Positions 16,967-25,335 of a DNA stretch of 64,000 bases are shown in pieces. This stretch comes from JBBPYC01 sp965218765 (GTDB lineage Bacteria; Pseudomonadota; Gammaproteobacteria; Burkholderiales; Burkholderiaceae_C). Position 1 is the stretch's first letter; each line of letters opens with the position of its first letter. The notes under the pieces are model-generated. The model was not told the origin of the DNA, did no database searches, and was given only the letters and a program-made list of their open reading frames with translations. Made by a program: the position numbers and the translations under genes. The DNA lies in contig CBDCLU010000002.1 in NCBI GenBank assembly GCA_965218765.1, positions 310,001 to 374,000 on the forward strand. The letters are read 5' to 3'.

Positions 16967-18061
16967 ATGACACAGCGCCTGCATCCCGGCACCGCAGCGG
17001 CGTTGCTCGCAGCACTGTTGTTCGGTGCCAGTGCGCCACTGGCCAAGCTGCTGCTCGCGCGCATCGACCCGTGGCTGCTGGCAGCGCTGCTGTACCTGGG
17101 ATCGGGCGTTGGCCTGTGGCTGTGGCGGCGGGGTCGGCAAGCGCCGCCGGTGCGGCTCGCACCGGGTGAGCATTGGTGGCTGGCAGGTGCTGTTCTGAGC
17201 GGCGGCATCGTCGGGCCGGTGCTGCTGATGCTGGGCCTGTCGGGGCTGGCCGCTTCGCGTGCAGCGTTGCTTTTGAATGCCGAGGGGCTGCTGACAGCGC
17301 TGCTGGCGTGGATCGTGTTTCATGAAAACGTCGACCGGCGCGTGGCCGCCGGGATGCTGGCGATCGTCGCCGGCGGCGCACTGCTGGTCTGGGCGCCAGC
17401 CGAAGGTACGGCCGGGCAGAGCGACACCGGCTGGCCCGGCGTCGCGATCATCGGCGCCTGCCTGGCCTGGGCGATCGACAACAACCTGATGCGCAAAGTC
17501 GCGCTGGCCGATGCGACCTGGCTTGCGATGATCAAGGGGCTGTCAGCCGGTAGCGTGAACCTGCTGCTCGCATTGCTGGTGGCCGATGCGCGCTGGCCGG
17601 CGGCAGGCTCGATCGTGCTGGCAGCGCTGCTCGGCTTCGCAAGCTACGGCGCCAGCCTCGCGCTGTTCGTGCTGGGCCTGCGCGACCTCGGCGTGGCGCG
17701 CTGCGGCGCGTATTTTTCGGTCGCGCCGTTTTTTGGCGCTGCGCTGGCGGTGCTGCTGCTCGGCGAGCCGGGCAACTGGCAGTTGCTCGCCGCGGGTGCG
17801 CTGATGGGCATCGGCGTCGGGTTGCATCTGATCGAGCGGCACGCCCATCGGCACCGGCACGAAGCGATCGCGCATCACCACATGCACACGCACGGGATCG
17901 GGGATGCGCATCACGATCATCGGCATGGCGGCGGAGGCGGCAGCGGGGATGAAAGCGAAGCCGTGCCGGCGGGCACGCGCCACGCGCACCCCCACCGGCA
18001 CGAACCGCTCGAGCATGCGCATGCGCACTACCCGGACGCGCACCATCGGCATCGGCATTGA
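16967..18061 (+). CDS. EamA/DMT-family exporter with His-rich C-terminal tail
   Basis: 364 residues. Residues ~5-290 contain ten hydrophobic segments in the two-fold EamA repeat pattern (start HPGTAAALLAALLFGASAPL), placing it in the inner membrane as a drug/metabolite-type exporter. From ~residue 292 the protein becomes a ~70-residue cytoplasmic tail with dozens of His residues (HAHRHRHEAIAHHHMHTHG, AHHDHRHGGGGG, HAHPHRHE) ending in HRHRH. Such tails are seen on Zn/Ni/Co transporters and chaperones, so metal binding or metal-sensitive export is plausible. The start ATG 16967 was chosen as the first codon before the EamA repeat; the upstream frame overlaps ldcA. Confidence 0.85.
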   Translation: MTQRLHPGTAAALLAALLFGASAPLAKLLLARIDPWLLAALLYLGSGVGLWLWRRGRQAPPVRLAPGEHWWLAGAVLSGGIVGPVLLMLGLSGLAASRAALLLNAEGLLTALLAWIVFHENVDRRVAAGMLAIVAGGALLVWAPAEGTAGQSDTGWPGVAIIGACLAWAIDNNLMRKVALADATWLAMIKGLSAGSVNLLLALLVADARWPAAGSIVLAALLGFASYGASLALFVLGLRDLGVARCGAYFSVAPFFGAALAVLLLGEPGNWQLLAAGALMGIGVGLHLIERHAHRHRHEAIAHHHMHTHGIGDAHHDHRHGGGGGSGDESEAVPAGTRHAHPHRHEPLEHAHAHYPDAHHRHRH

Positions 18062-18085
18062 GCAACGGAGGCGGTCAGCCCCGCA

Positions 18086-19360
18086 TCAACTCCCGCGCGT
18101 GACCGGCATCTCCACATCGCTCGGCCGGTCCGCGTACTTGCCCAACTCCAGCTTCGCAATCGCATTGCGGTGCACCTCGTCCGGGCCATCGGCAAAGCGC
18201 AGCGTGCGTGCATGCGCGTAGGCGTAGGCAAGCGGGAAGTCGTCGCACATGCCGCCGCCGCCATGCACCTGCATCGCCCAGTCGATCACCTGGCACGCCA
18301 TCGAAGGCGCGATCACCTTGATCATCGCAATCTCGTTTTTCGCGACCTTGTTGCCGGCCTTGTCCATCAGCCAGGCGGTCTTGAGCGTGAGCAGCCGGGC
18401 CTGGTCGATCATGCAGCGCGCTTCGGCGACGCGTTCCTGCGTCACCGTCTGCGACGCCACCGTCTTGCCGAACGCCACGCGCGAGGACGCACGCCGGCAC
18501 ATCAACTCCAGCGCCCGCTCGGCCACGCCGATCAGGCGCATGCAGTGGTGGATGCGGCCCGGCCCGAGCCGGCCCTGCGCAATCTCGAAGCCACGGCCTT
18601 CGCCGAGCAGAATGCTAGAGGCAGGCACCCGCACGTCGTCGAAATACATCTCGACGTGCCCATGCGGCGCATCGTCATAGCCGAGCACGTTGAGCGGGCG
18701 CACCACGCGCACGCCTTTCGCGTCGGCCGGCACCAGGATCATGCTCTGCTGCGAATGGCGCGGTGCATCTGGCTCGGTCTTGCCCATCACGATGTAGACC
18801 GCGCAGCGTGGGTCGGCCGCGCCGGAGATCCACCACTTGTGGCCGTTGATCACGTAATCGTCGCCGTCGCGCGTGATGCGGGTGGCGATGTTCGTCGCGT
18901 CGCTCGATGCGACTTCGGGTTCGGTCATCGCAAACGCCGAGCGGATCTCGCCTTCGAGCAGGGGCTTGAGCCAGCGCTTCTTGTGCTCCTCGTTGCCGTA
19001 GCGCGCGATTGTTTCCATGTTGCCGGTGTCGGGCGCCGAGCAGTTGAATGCTTCGCTGGCCCACGGCACGCGGCCCATGATTTCGGCCAGCGGCGCGTAT
19101 TCCTGATTGGTGAGGCCGGCGCCTTCATAACCGGACGCCTGAGCGCTGTCCACGGGAAGAAACAGGTTCCACAGACCGGCCGCCTTGGCTTTCTTCTTTT
19201 GCTGGTTGATGGTCTCAAGCGGCGTCCAGCGCTTGCCGGCTTTGGTGTTGGCTTCCATCTCGTCGCGCACCGCCTGCTCGTTCGGATAGATGTTCTCGTC
19301 CATGAACGCGCGCACGCGTTCCTGCAGTTGCTGGGTTTTGGCGGAATATTCGAAGTCCAT
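18086..19360 (-). CDS. Acyl-CoA dehydrogenase, ACAD11-like
   Basis: A 424-residue flavoprotein that introduces the alpha-beta double bond into acyl-CoA. The start MDFEYSAKTQQLQERVRAF is preceded by GGGAGA. Family signatures are FAMTEPEVASSDATN (FAD/substrate binding), YVINGHKWWISGAADPRC and the C-terminal MQVHGGGGMCDDFPLAY, where FAD and the active site meet. It is longer at the N-terminus than FadE-type short-chain members, matching ACAD10/11 homologues. It is the last gene of a minus-strand cluster; the upstream gene (19419-20507) encodes the phosphotransferase that in animals is fused to this domain in ACAD11, so they likely act together on 4-hydroxy acyl-CoAs. Confidence 0.92.
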   Translation of the reverse strand: MDFEYSAKTQQLQERVRAFMDENIYPNEQAVRDEMEANTKAGKRWTPLETINQQKKKAKAAGLWNLFLPVDSAQASGYEGAGLTNQEYAPLAEIMGRVPWASEAFNCSAPDTGNMETIARYGNEEHKKRWLKPLLEGEIRSAFAMTEPEVASSDATNIATRITRDGDDYVINGHKWWISGAADPRCAVYIVMGKTEPDAPRHSQQSMILVPADAKGVRVVRPLNVLGYDDAPHGHVEMYFDDVRVPASSILLGEGRGFEIAQGRLGPGRIHHCMRLIGVAERALELMCRRASSRVAFGKTVASQTVTQERVAEARCMIDQARLLTLKTAWLMDKAGNKVAKNEIAMIKVIAPSMACQVIDWAMQVHGGGGMCDDFPLAYAYAHARTLRFADGPDEVHRNAIAKLELGKYADRPSDVEMPVTRGS

Positions 19361-19418
19361 TGCAGGATGTCTCCCTTTGTGCGTGATGCGTGGTTGAAAA
19401 GAAAAAACGTTGTGTGGG

Positions 19419-20507
19419 TCAGTCGGCGCGCTCGGCAAAGCCCCAGGCGATCTGCGCGAGTTGGTCGGCGCGGCTGCCGGCGCTCGCGGCCTGCGCGCTC
19501 GAAGCGGTGCCGGCTTCGACCCGCTTGGCGATGCCTTGTAGGATCGCGGCCAGCCGGAACATGTTGTAAGCCAGGTAGAAGTTCCAATCTGCTTCCAGTG
19601 CTTGCGGTGTGGTGAAGCCGGTGCGGTCGCAGTAGCGGCGGATGTAGTCGGCCTCGGACGGAATGCCCAGCGCACCCAGGTCCAGGCCGGCGATGCCGCG
19701 GAACGACCCCGGCGGGATGTGCCAACTCATGCAGTGGTAGCTGAAGTCCGCGAGCGGATGGCCCAGCGTGGACAGTTCCCAATCCAGCACCGCGAGCACT
19801 TTCGGCTCGGTCGGATGAAACATCAGGTTGTCGAGCCGAAAATCGCCGTGCACGATGCTGGAGAGCGATTCGTCCTGCGCAGCCGGCGGAATGTGCGCCG
19901 GCAGCCATTCGATCAACCGGTCCATCTCAGGAATCGGTTTGGTGGTCGACGCCTGGTACTGCTTGCTCCAGCGGCCGACCTGGCGCGCAAAGTAGTTGCC
20001 GGGCTTGCCGTAGTCGGCGAGACCCCGCGCTGCGTAGTCCACGCTGTGCAAGGCGGCGATCACGCGGTTCATCTCGTCGTAGATGTCGCTGCGCTGCTGA
20101 TTCGTCATGCCGGCCAGCGATTGATCCCACAACACGCGGCCCTGCACGCACTCCATCAGGTAGAACGCGCGGCCGATCACCGCCTCGTCTTCGCACAGCG
20201 CAATCATGCGCGGCACCGGCACGTGGGTGTCCTGCAGGCCGCGCATGACCTTGAACTCGCGTTCGATCGCATGCGCGGACGGCAGCAGCCTGGCAACCGG
20301 CCCCGGCTTGGAACGCAGCACGTAGCTCTGTGCGGGCGTAACGAGCTTGTACGTCGGATTCGACTGGCCGCCCTTGAACATCTGAAGCTCGAGCGGGCCG
20401 GCAAAGCCTTCCACATGCTGCTGCATCCAGTCGGTGAGCACTGCCGCGTCGATCGCATGCTCGGGCGCGACCGGGCGGGTGCCGACGAAATCATCGCTGT
20501 TGCTCAA
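19419..20507 (-). CDS. Phosphotransferase family protein (ACAD10/11 kinase-like)
   Basis: 362 residues, aminoglycoside-phosphotransferase fold. Motifs are the catalytic loop VHGDFRLDNLMFHP and the metal-binding VLDWELSTLGHPLAD; a Lys-containing N-lobe strand (TYKLVTPAQSYVLRSKP) binds ATP. A TTG start at 20507 fits best: GAGGAG lies six bases upstream, and no in-frame ATG has such a site. In mammals the homologous domain of ACAD10/11 phosphorylates 4-hydroxyacyl-CoA before the dehydrogenase step. Here the two are separate adjacent genes 58 bp apart, which supports the same pathway by inference. Confidence 0.9.
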   Translation of the reverse strand: MSNSDDFVGTRPVAPEHAIDAAVLTDWMQQHVEGFAGPLELQMFKGGQSNPTYKLVTPAQSYVLRSKPGPVARLLPSAHAIEREFKVMRGLQDTHVPVPRMIALCEDEAVIGRAFYLMECVQGRVLWDQSLAGMTNQQRSDIYDEMNRVIAALHSVDYAARGLADYGKPGNYFARQVGRWSKQYQASTTKPIPEMDRLIEWLPAHIPPAAQDESLSSIVHGDFRLDNLMFHPTEPKVLAVLDWELSTLGHPLADFSYHCMSWHIPPGSFRGIAGLDLGALGIPSEADYIRRYCDRTGFTTPQALEADWNFYLAYNMFRLAAILQGIAKRVEAGTASSAQAASAGSRADQLAQIAWGFAERAD

Positions 20508-20588
20508 AAGGGTCTCCTCATGCTTTGTTGTAATTCTTGACCGAGAGCTTGGCCGCGCCTTGGCCGTACCTCGGCCAAACGCCAGCAT

Positions 20589-21320
20589 TCAATGCGGATC
20601 GTCCGCCTCTGCAATGCGCGCAAGCGCCGTGCGATCACGCAGCACCATGCCGGCCGGGTCCACCTTCAGCAGCTGTTCGCGCTCCATCGACTTCAGCTCC
20701 TGGTTCACGCGCTGGCGCGAAGCGCCAAGCAGATGTGCGAGCTCTTCCTGCGCCAGTTGCAACGTGATGCGCACCTGATCCGGCTCGCCTGCGCTGCCCG
20801 TGCATTCACCGTAAGCGCGGCCCAGATGCAGCAGCTGCTTGGCAAGGCGCGCACGCAGCGGCAATGAATTCAGATCCTCCACCAGCCCGAACAGCAACCG
20901 GATGCGGCGCGAATGCAACCGCAGCAGTGCTTCGTACAGCTCGACATGCTCACCGAGGACGGCAAAGAAATCCGCCTTCGCGACCGTCACGATCGTGGTG
21001 TCGCCATGCGCACACGCATCGTGCGTGCGCCGGCCGCCATCGAAAATCGCGACGTCGCCAAACCAGATGCCAGGCTCGACATAGTCCAGCGTGGTCTGCT
21101 TGCCGGTCAGCGATACCGAGCTCACGCGCACCGCGCCTTTGGCACACGCGATCCAGCCCTGCGCGGGCTCTCCGCGCGCGGCCAGCACCTCGCCGTCGCG
21201 ATAGCGTTGCACGGAGGCACGGCGCAGGATGTCGTGTCGCAAAGTCGATGAAAGTGATGCGAACCAGCGACCCCCATTGATCGCGGCCCTTTCATCGATG
21301 GTAAGGCTCAGTTCGGCCAT
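20589..21320 (-). CDS. Crp/Fnr-family transcriptional regulator
   Basis: 243 residues. An N-terminal cyclic-nucleotide-binding fold (residues ~20-135; VEPGIWFGDVAIFDGGRRTHDA is the phosphate-cassette region, with Gly, Asp and Arg retained) is joined by a long helix to a winged HTH (QLAQEELAHLLGASRQRVNQ). No Cys cluster is seen, so an Fnr-type iron-sulfur sensor is unlikely. It sits between the enoyl-CoA hydratase and phosphotransferase genes on the same strand and probably regulates this acyl-CoA cluster. Ligand unknown. The start at 21320 lacks a strong ribosome binding site. Confidence 0.88.
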   Translation of the reverse strand: MAELSLTIDERAAINGGRWFASLSSTLRHDILRRASVQRYRDGEVLAARGEPAQGWIACAKGAVRVSSVSLTGKQTTLDYVEPGIWFGDVAIFDGGRRTHDACAHGDTTIVTVAKADFFAVLGEHVELYEALLRLHSRRIRLLFGLVEDLNSLPLRARLAKQLLHLGRAYGECTGSAGEPDQVRITLQLAQEELAHLLGASRQRVNQELKSMEREQLLKVDPAGMVLRDRTALARIAEADDPH

Positions 21321-21447
21321 GATCTGTCGTTTGCGGGACTGGCGCCGCACGCTTGCGGCAGGTTCGAATGACGTGCGGTGGCGGGTGACATGTCGGACCG
21401 CACACGCAGCTCGAGCGTGCTGCTCATGCTGCGTTGCACCGGCCGCA

Positions 21448-22227
21448 TCAGCGATAGTCGGGCGCCCGCTTGGCCAGAAACGCCTCGATGCCGATGCCGC
21501 CATTTGCATGATGCAGGTTGGCCACGAAATGGTCGCGCTCGGCCGCAACTGCCGACTCGAACGGGCCGCTTGCCTGCTGGTTCACAAGCTCCTTGATGCT
21601 CGCCAGCGCATTCGGCGCGCGCTGATTCAGCCGTTCAGCCAAGCCAAGGGCCTGCGCCAGCGCCTCGGCCGGCGCGGTCGTGCGGTTCACCACGCCCAGC
21701 TCGTGCAGCCGCTGCGCGCCGACACGCTCGCCGAGCAGCAGCAATTCCTTGACCAGTTGCGGCGGCAGTCCGCGGCTCAAGTGCCAGCTGCCGCCGCCGT
21801 CCGGCGACAGCGCGACCGAGCTGTAGGCCATCACGAACACCGCATCGTCGGCTGCCACGATCAGGTCGCAGGCCAGCGCAAGCGAAAAACCGGCCCCCGC
21901 CGCAGCGCCTTCCACGGCGGCGATCACGGGTTTCGGAAACGTGCGGATCGCATCGATCAGATGGTGCAGCTGCTCGATGCTCCGCGCCTGCACAGCGTGC
22001 GGCTGTGCGCGGTTGTCGCGCAGGCGCTGCAGGTTGCCGCCCGCGCAGAAGGTGTTGCCTTCACCGGCAATGACGACCGAGCGCACTTCATCGTTCGTGC
22101 CCGCTGCATTCAGCGCCTCGATGCCGGCCGCATAGATCTCGGGGCCGAGCGCGTTGCGGCTTTCCGGATTGCTCAACGTGAGCAGCATGGTGCGGCCGTG
22201 GCTGGAACTTTTCAGTGAGGCGGGCAT
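21448..22227 (-). CDS. Enoyl-CoA hydratase/isomerase family protein
   Basis: 259 residues, crotonase fold. The oxyanion-hole strands are visible: GEGNTFCAGGNLQRL and the helix segment AAVEGAAAGAGFSLALACD. At the second catalytic Glu position the sequence reads YSSVALSPDGGGSWHL, so a Ser/Asp occurs instead of the paired hydratase Glu residues, as in PaaG-type isomerases. It is thus more likely an isomerase or special hydratase than classic FadB-type. GAGGAAC precedes the ATG. Co-directional with the 3-hydroxyacyl-CoA dehydrogenase 38 bp upstream, so probably one operon. Confidence 0.9.
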   Translation of the reverse strand: MPASLKSSSHGRTMLLTLSNPESRNALGPEIYAAGIEALNAAGTNDEVRSVVIAGEGNTFCAGGNLQRLRDNRAQPHAVQARSIEQLHHLIDAIRTFPKPVIAAVEGAAAGAGFSLALACDLIVAADDAVFVMAYSSVALSPDGGGSWHLSRGLPPQLVKELLLLGERVGAQRLHELGVVNRTTAPAEALAQALGLAERLNQRAPNALASIKELVNQQASGPFESAVAAERDHFVANLHHANGGIGIEAFLAKRAPDYR

Positions 22228-22265
22228 GGCGGTTCCTCATGCGGAGGTTGGAGCCGGCGGGCAGG

Positions 22266-23783
22266 TCATTCCTCGTGCAGCAGGCTCAAGCCGATCGCGC
22301 CGCGGCGGCGCAGCCACGGGCTCGGCCGATAGCGGGGATCGCCATACACGGTCTGCATGTTGAACAGCACCTCGAGCACATTGGCAGGCCCGTAGCGGTC
22401 CCCCATCGCAAGTGGCCCGAGCGGGTAGCCGAGGCCGAGCGTGACGGCCAGCTCCAGGTCCGCCGGCGAACAGATGCGCTGCTGGCAGATGTCGGACGCG
22501 ATGTTCACGATCGTGGCCACCACACGCTGCGTGACGAATCCGCCGCTGTCGCGGATCACGCTGACCGGCTTGCCGTCGCGCGCAAAGAGCGCGTGTGCAG
22601 CGTCACGCATGTCGGCGCGCGTGGCCGGGTTGGTGGCGAGCACGCGGCGCTTGACTGCCGCATCGTCGATCAGCATGTCGATGCCCACGGTGCGCATCGG
22701 ATCGAGCCGCTCCACCACCGTGACGGTGGTCACGTCGAAGCCCAGCGGTGCCACCAAGGTCAACGCAGTGGGCGAAGGAGAAGCACCCGTTTCGATCCGC
22801 GCGCCGAGGTCTTTCAATAGCTGCAGCAACTCGGAGCGCCGCGCTGCACGCGCCGAAACCCAGACCGGCGGAAGCTCGGCGGTCGTCGGCACCGGCGGCT
22901 CGGGCGCGACCTCGGCCTTGCCGTCGACGTACCGGTAGAACCCTTCACCGACCTTGCGCCCGACCACGCCGCCGGCGAGCCGCTGCGCCGTGATCACGCT
23001 GGGTCGAAAACGCGGCTCGTCGTAATACTGGCGATAGACCGATTCCATCACCGGGTGCGACACATCGAGCGCGGTCAGGTCCATCAGCTCGAACGGCCCG
23101 AGCCGGAAGCCCACCTGGTCCTTCAGGATGCGGTCGATCGTCGCGAAGTCGGAGACGCCTTCGCCGACGATGCGCAACGCTTCGGTGCCGTAGCCGCGGC
23201 CCGCATGGTTCACGATGAAGCCCGGCGTGTCCTGTGCCCGCACCGGCGTGTGACCCATCTCGCGCGCGAACCCGTGGAGCTTCTCGCAGACCGCGGTTTC
23301 GGTCTTCAGCCCCGCGATGACTTCGACCACCTTCATCAACGGGACCGGGTTGAAGAAGTGAAAGCCTGCAAAGCGCTGTGGCCGCTGCAATGCCGCTGCA
23401 ATGGCCGTGACCGACAGCGACGAGGTGTTGGTGGCCAGCACGGCGTCAGGCCGCAGCAAGGATTCGAGCTCCTGAAACAGTTTCTGCTTCACGTCGAGCC
23501 GCTCGGCCACGGCTTCGATCACGCAGTCGCAGTCGTGCAGATCAGACAATGAATCGGCCGCGACCAGCCGTTCCTTATTTGCGGCCGTCGTGTTGGCGTC
23601 GAGCTTGCCCTTGGCCTGCAGCTTGTCCCACTGGTCACCGACCGACGTGCGGGCCGCATCGACGGCTTTCGACTGCATATCGAACAACTTGACGGTGGCA
23701 CCGGCCTGCGCCGCGATCTGCGCGATGCCGCGCCCCATCGCGCCGGTGCCGACGATCCCCAGGGTGGAAAAGACTTTGCTCAT
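22266..23783 (-). CDS. 3-hydroxyacyl-CoA dehydrogenase (PaaH/PaaC-like)
   Basis: Oxidises 3-hydroxyacyl-CoA to 3-ketoacyl-CoA with NAD+. 505 residues. The N-terminal Rossmann domain has LGIVGTGAMGRGIAQIAAQAG, the family signature is FAGFHFFNPVPLMKVVEVI, and VRAQDTPGFIVN leads into two HCDH C-terminal domains, the second around DSGGFVTQRVVATIVN. The duplicated C-terminal domain and ~500-residue length match the PaaH group found in phenylacetate and general beta-oxidation clusters. Neighbouring hydratase, dehydrogenase and kinase genes support an acyl-CoA degradation role; the exact substrate is not determined. Confidence 0.93.
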   Translation of the reverse strand: MSKVFSTLGIVGTGAMGRGIAQIAAQAGATVKLFDMQSKAVDAARTSVGDQWDKLQAKGKLDANTTAANKERLVAADSLSDLHDCDCVIEAVAERLDVKQKLFQELESLLRPDAVLATNTSSLSVTAIAAALQRPQRFAGFHFFNPVPLMKVVEVIAGLKTETAVCEKLHGFAREMGHTPVRAQDTPGFIVNHAGRGYGTEALRIVGEGVSDFATIDRILKDQVGFRLGPFELMDLTALDVSHPVMESVYRQYYDEPRFRPSVITAQRLAGGVVGRKVGEGFYRYVDGKAEVAPEPPVPTTAELPPVWVSARAARRSELLQLLKDLGARIETGASPSPTALTLVAPLGFDVTTVTVVERLDPMRTVGIDMLIDDAAVKRRVLATNPATRADMRDAAHALFARDGKPVSVIRDSGGFVTQRVVATIVNIASDICQQRICSPADLELAVTLGLGYPLGPLAMGDRYGPANVLEVLFNMQTVYGDPRYRPSPWLRRRGAIGLSLLHEE

Positions 23784-23840
23784 ATGTGGCGCATTATCGA
23801 CAAATGCTCCAAGAATGCCGCCGCCCGGTGCGCGTCGGGC

Positions 23841-25025
23841 TCAGGGCGCGCGGCGCACGGCGCGGGTGGCCATGGCGCTGACGAGCATGGCTGCAAGCAG
23901 ACCGGCCAGGCCATACCAGTGCAACGACTCGAACCTGCCCGCGGCGATCAGCCAGCCGCCGCTCGCGGTGCCGATGGCCTGGCCTGCATACATCGCCGAG
24001 GTATTCAGCGCAATCGAACCTGACGCCAACGCCGGTGCAATCCCGACCAGCCGGGCCTGCTGCGCCGAGTTCGCTGCGAACAGGCCGAGCGCCCACGGCA
24101 GCGCGACCAGTGCGGTCAGCGCCAGGCTGCTGCCGAACGACCAGGCGGCCAGGCTGACCGCCATCGAGCCCAACGCGGCCATCACCGAAGCCGGCGCGCC
24201 GATGCGTTCGATGTAGCGCGACATCAGCGCGTTGCCGATGAAGCCGAACGCACCGAACCATGCAAAGAACACGCTGATCTGGCCGGGAGTTGCCGCGAAC
24301 TGGGTCTTGAAGTAGGGCGCGAAATAGGAAAACAGCGTGAACTGGGCGCCGGCCGACAGCACCGTGACCGCAATGCAGAGCGTCAGCGCAGGCGCGCGCA
24401 GCGTCTGGCTCCAGGCCGCCAGCGACAGCGCCGGCGGCTTCACGCCATCCGGCATGGCGTGCCAGACCCAGGCCGCGCTGATCAGCCCGACCACCCCAAC
24501 GAGCGCGAACGCGGCGCGCCAGCCGAACAAACCGCCGACCAGCGCGCCGATCGGCATGCCGAGCACCGATGCCACCGCCCAGCCTAGGAACACGAACGTG
24601 ATCGCGCGGCCGCGCTCGTGCGCCGGCACCAGCAGCCCCAGGCAGGACGCAGCCTGCGGCGTGAAGATCGCAGCCGATACCACGGTCAGCACGCGCGTCG
24701 CCAGCAGGCTGCCGAAGCTCGGCATCAGCGTGCAGACGCCGTGCAGCAGCGCATACCAAAGCAGCGAGGCCGCGAGCAATCGACGCCGGTCGAAGCCGGC
24801 CACGATCGTCGCAAACAGCGGCGCGCCGAACGCGACCACGAGTGCGCCGGCCGAGATCAGCTGCCCGGCCGTCGCGACCGACACCGAAAGCGACGCGCTG
24901 ATCTCGTTGAGCGTACCGGCCACCACCATGATCCCGGTGCCGATCACGAAGTTGCCGAACATCAACGCCCAGAGCACGCCGCGCGGCGTCGGCCGATCCG
25001 CCGAAGCTGGCATGGCTATGCTCAT
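23841..25025 (-). CDS. MFS transporter (DHA1-type)
   Basis: 394 residues with twelve hydrophobic segments, cytoplasmic-membrane antiporter type. The motif A-like loop after TM2 is ATIVAGFDRRRLL. TM5 has the Pro/Gly-rich FLGWAVASVLGMPIGALVGGLFGWR, typical of motif C exporters (YdhP/AraJ-like sugar or drug efflux). The start MSIAMPASADRPTPRGVLWAL (25025) was chosen because membrane segments begin at once; a longer in-frame opening to 25163 adds only low-quality sequence. It is the first gene of the minus-strand acyl-CoA cluster but may have its own role. Confidence 0.88.
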   Translation of the reverse strand: MSIAMPASADRPTPRGVLWALMFGNFVIGTGIMVVAGTLNEISASLSVSVATAGQLISAGALVVAFGAPLFATIVAGFDRRRLLAASLLWYALLHGVCTLMPSFGSLLATRVLTVVSAAIFTPQAASCLGLLVPAHERGRAITFVFLGWAVASVLGMPIGALVGGLFGWRAAFALVGVVGLISAAWVWHAMPDGVKPPALSLAAWSQTLRAPALTLCIAVTVLSAGAQFTLFSYFAPYFKTQFAATPGQISVFFAWFGAFGFIGNALMSRYIERIGAPASVMAALGSMAVSLAAWSFGSSLALTALVALPWALGLFAANSAQQARLVGIAPALASGSIALNTSAMYAGQAIGTASGGWLIAAGRFESLHWYGLAGLLAAMLVSAMATRAVRRAP

Positions 25026-25214
25026 GAACGGTACGGCCGCAGGTACCGCCGAAGGACCAGCCTGCGACGCCAAAGTCTGCAGGTCCTGATCCCGCAGGCG
25101 CCCTGAAGCTGACTCCCGGGGCACGCGAAAGCCGATCGGACCGCGCGGAGGCTGGCAACGCATAGTTCATGAACCGCCAGTCCGGCACTGGCCCCGCAGT
25201 TGCCGACGCAACGA

Positions 25215-25335
25215 CCGCCAAACGGGCAATCGAGCCCGGCAGGGACCGCGGACGGGCTATGCCTGGCTGCAGGCACCGCCCCCGGTGGGAGGGGCGCGAA
25301 AGCCGACCCAAGGGAGCGAAGCGTGGGGGACATCC
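25215..25335 (-). repeat. GC-rich intergenic element, copy 2
   Basis: Sequence upstream of the MFS gene. On the minus strand it carries CCCACGCTTCGCTCCCTTGG, a run of C then G that can pair (CCCCTCCCACCGGGGG), and GCGGTCCCTGCCGG. The last part resembles 1105-1200. The short string GCGAAAGCCGA occurs twice in the plus strand of this gap, near 25120 and 25295. I recall similar C/G-rich intergenic repeats from Comamonadaceae genomes but cannot verify it here. The gap 25026-25335 holds no gene. Confidence 0.4.
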
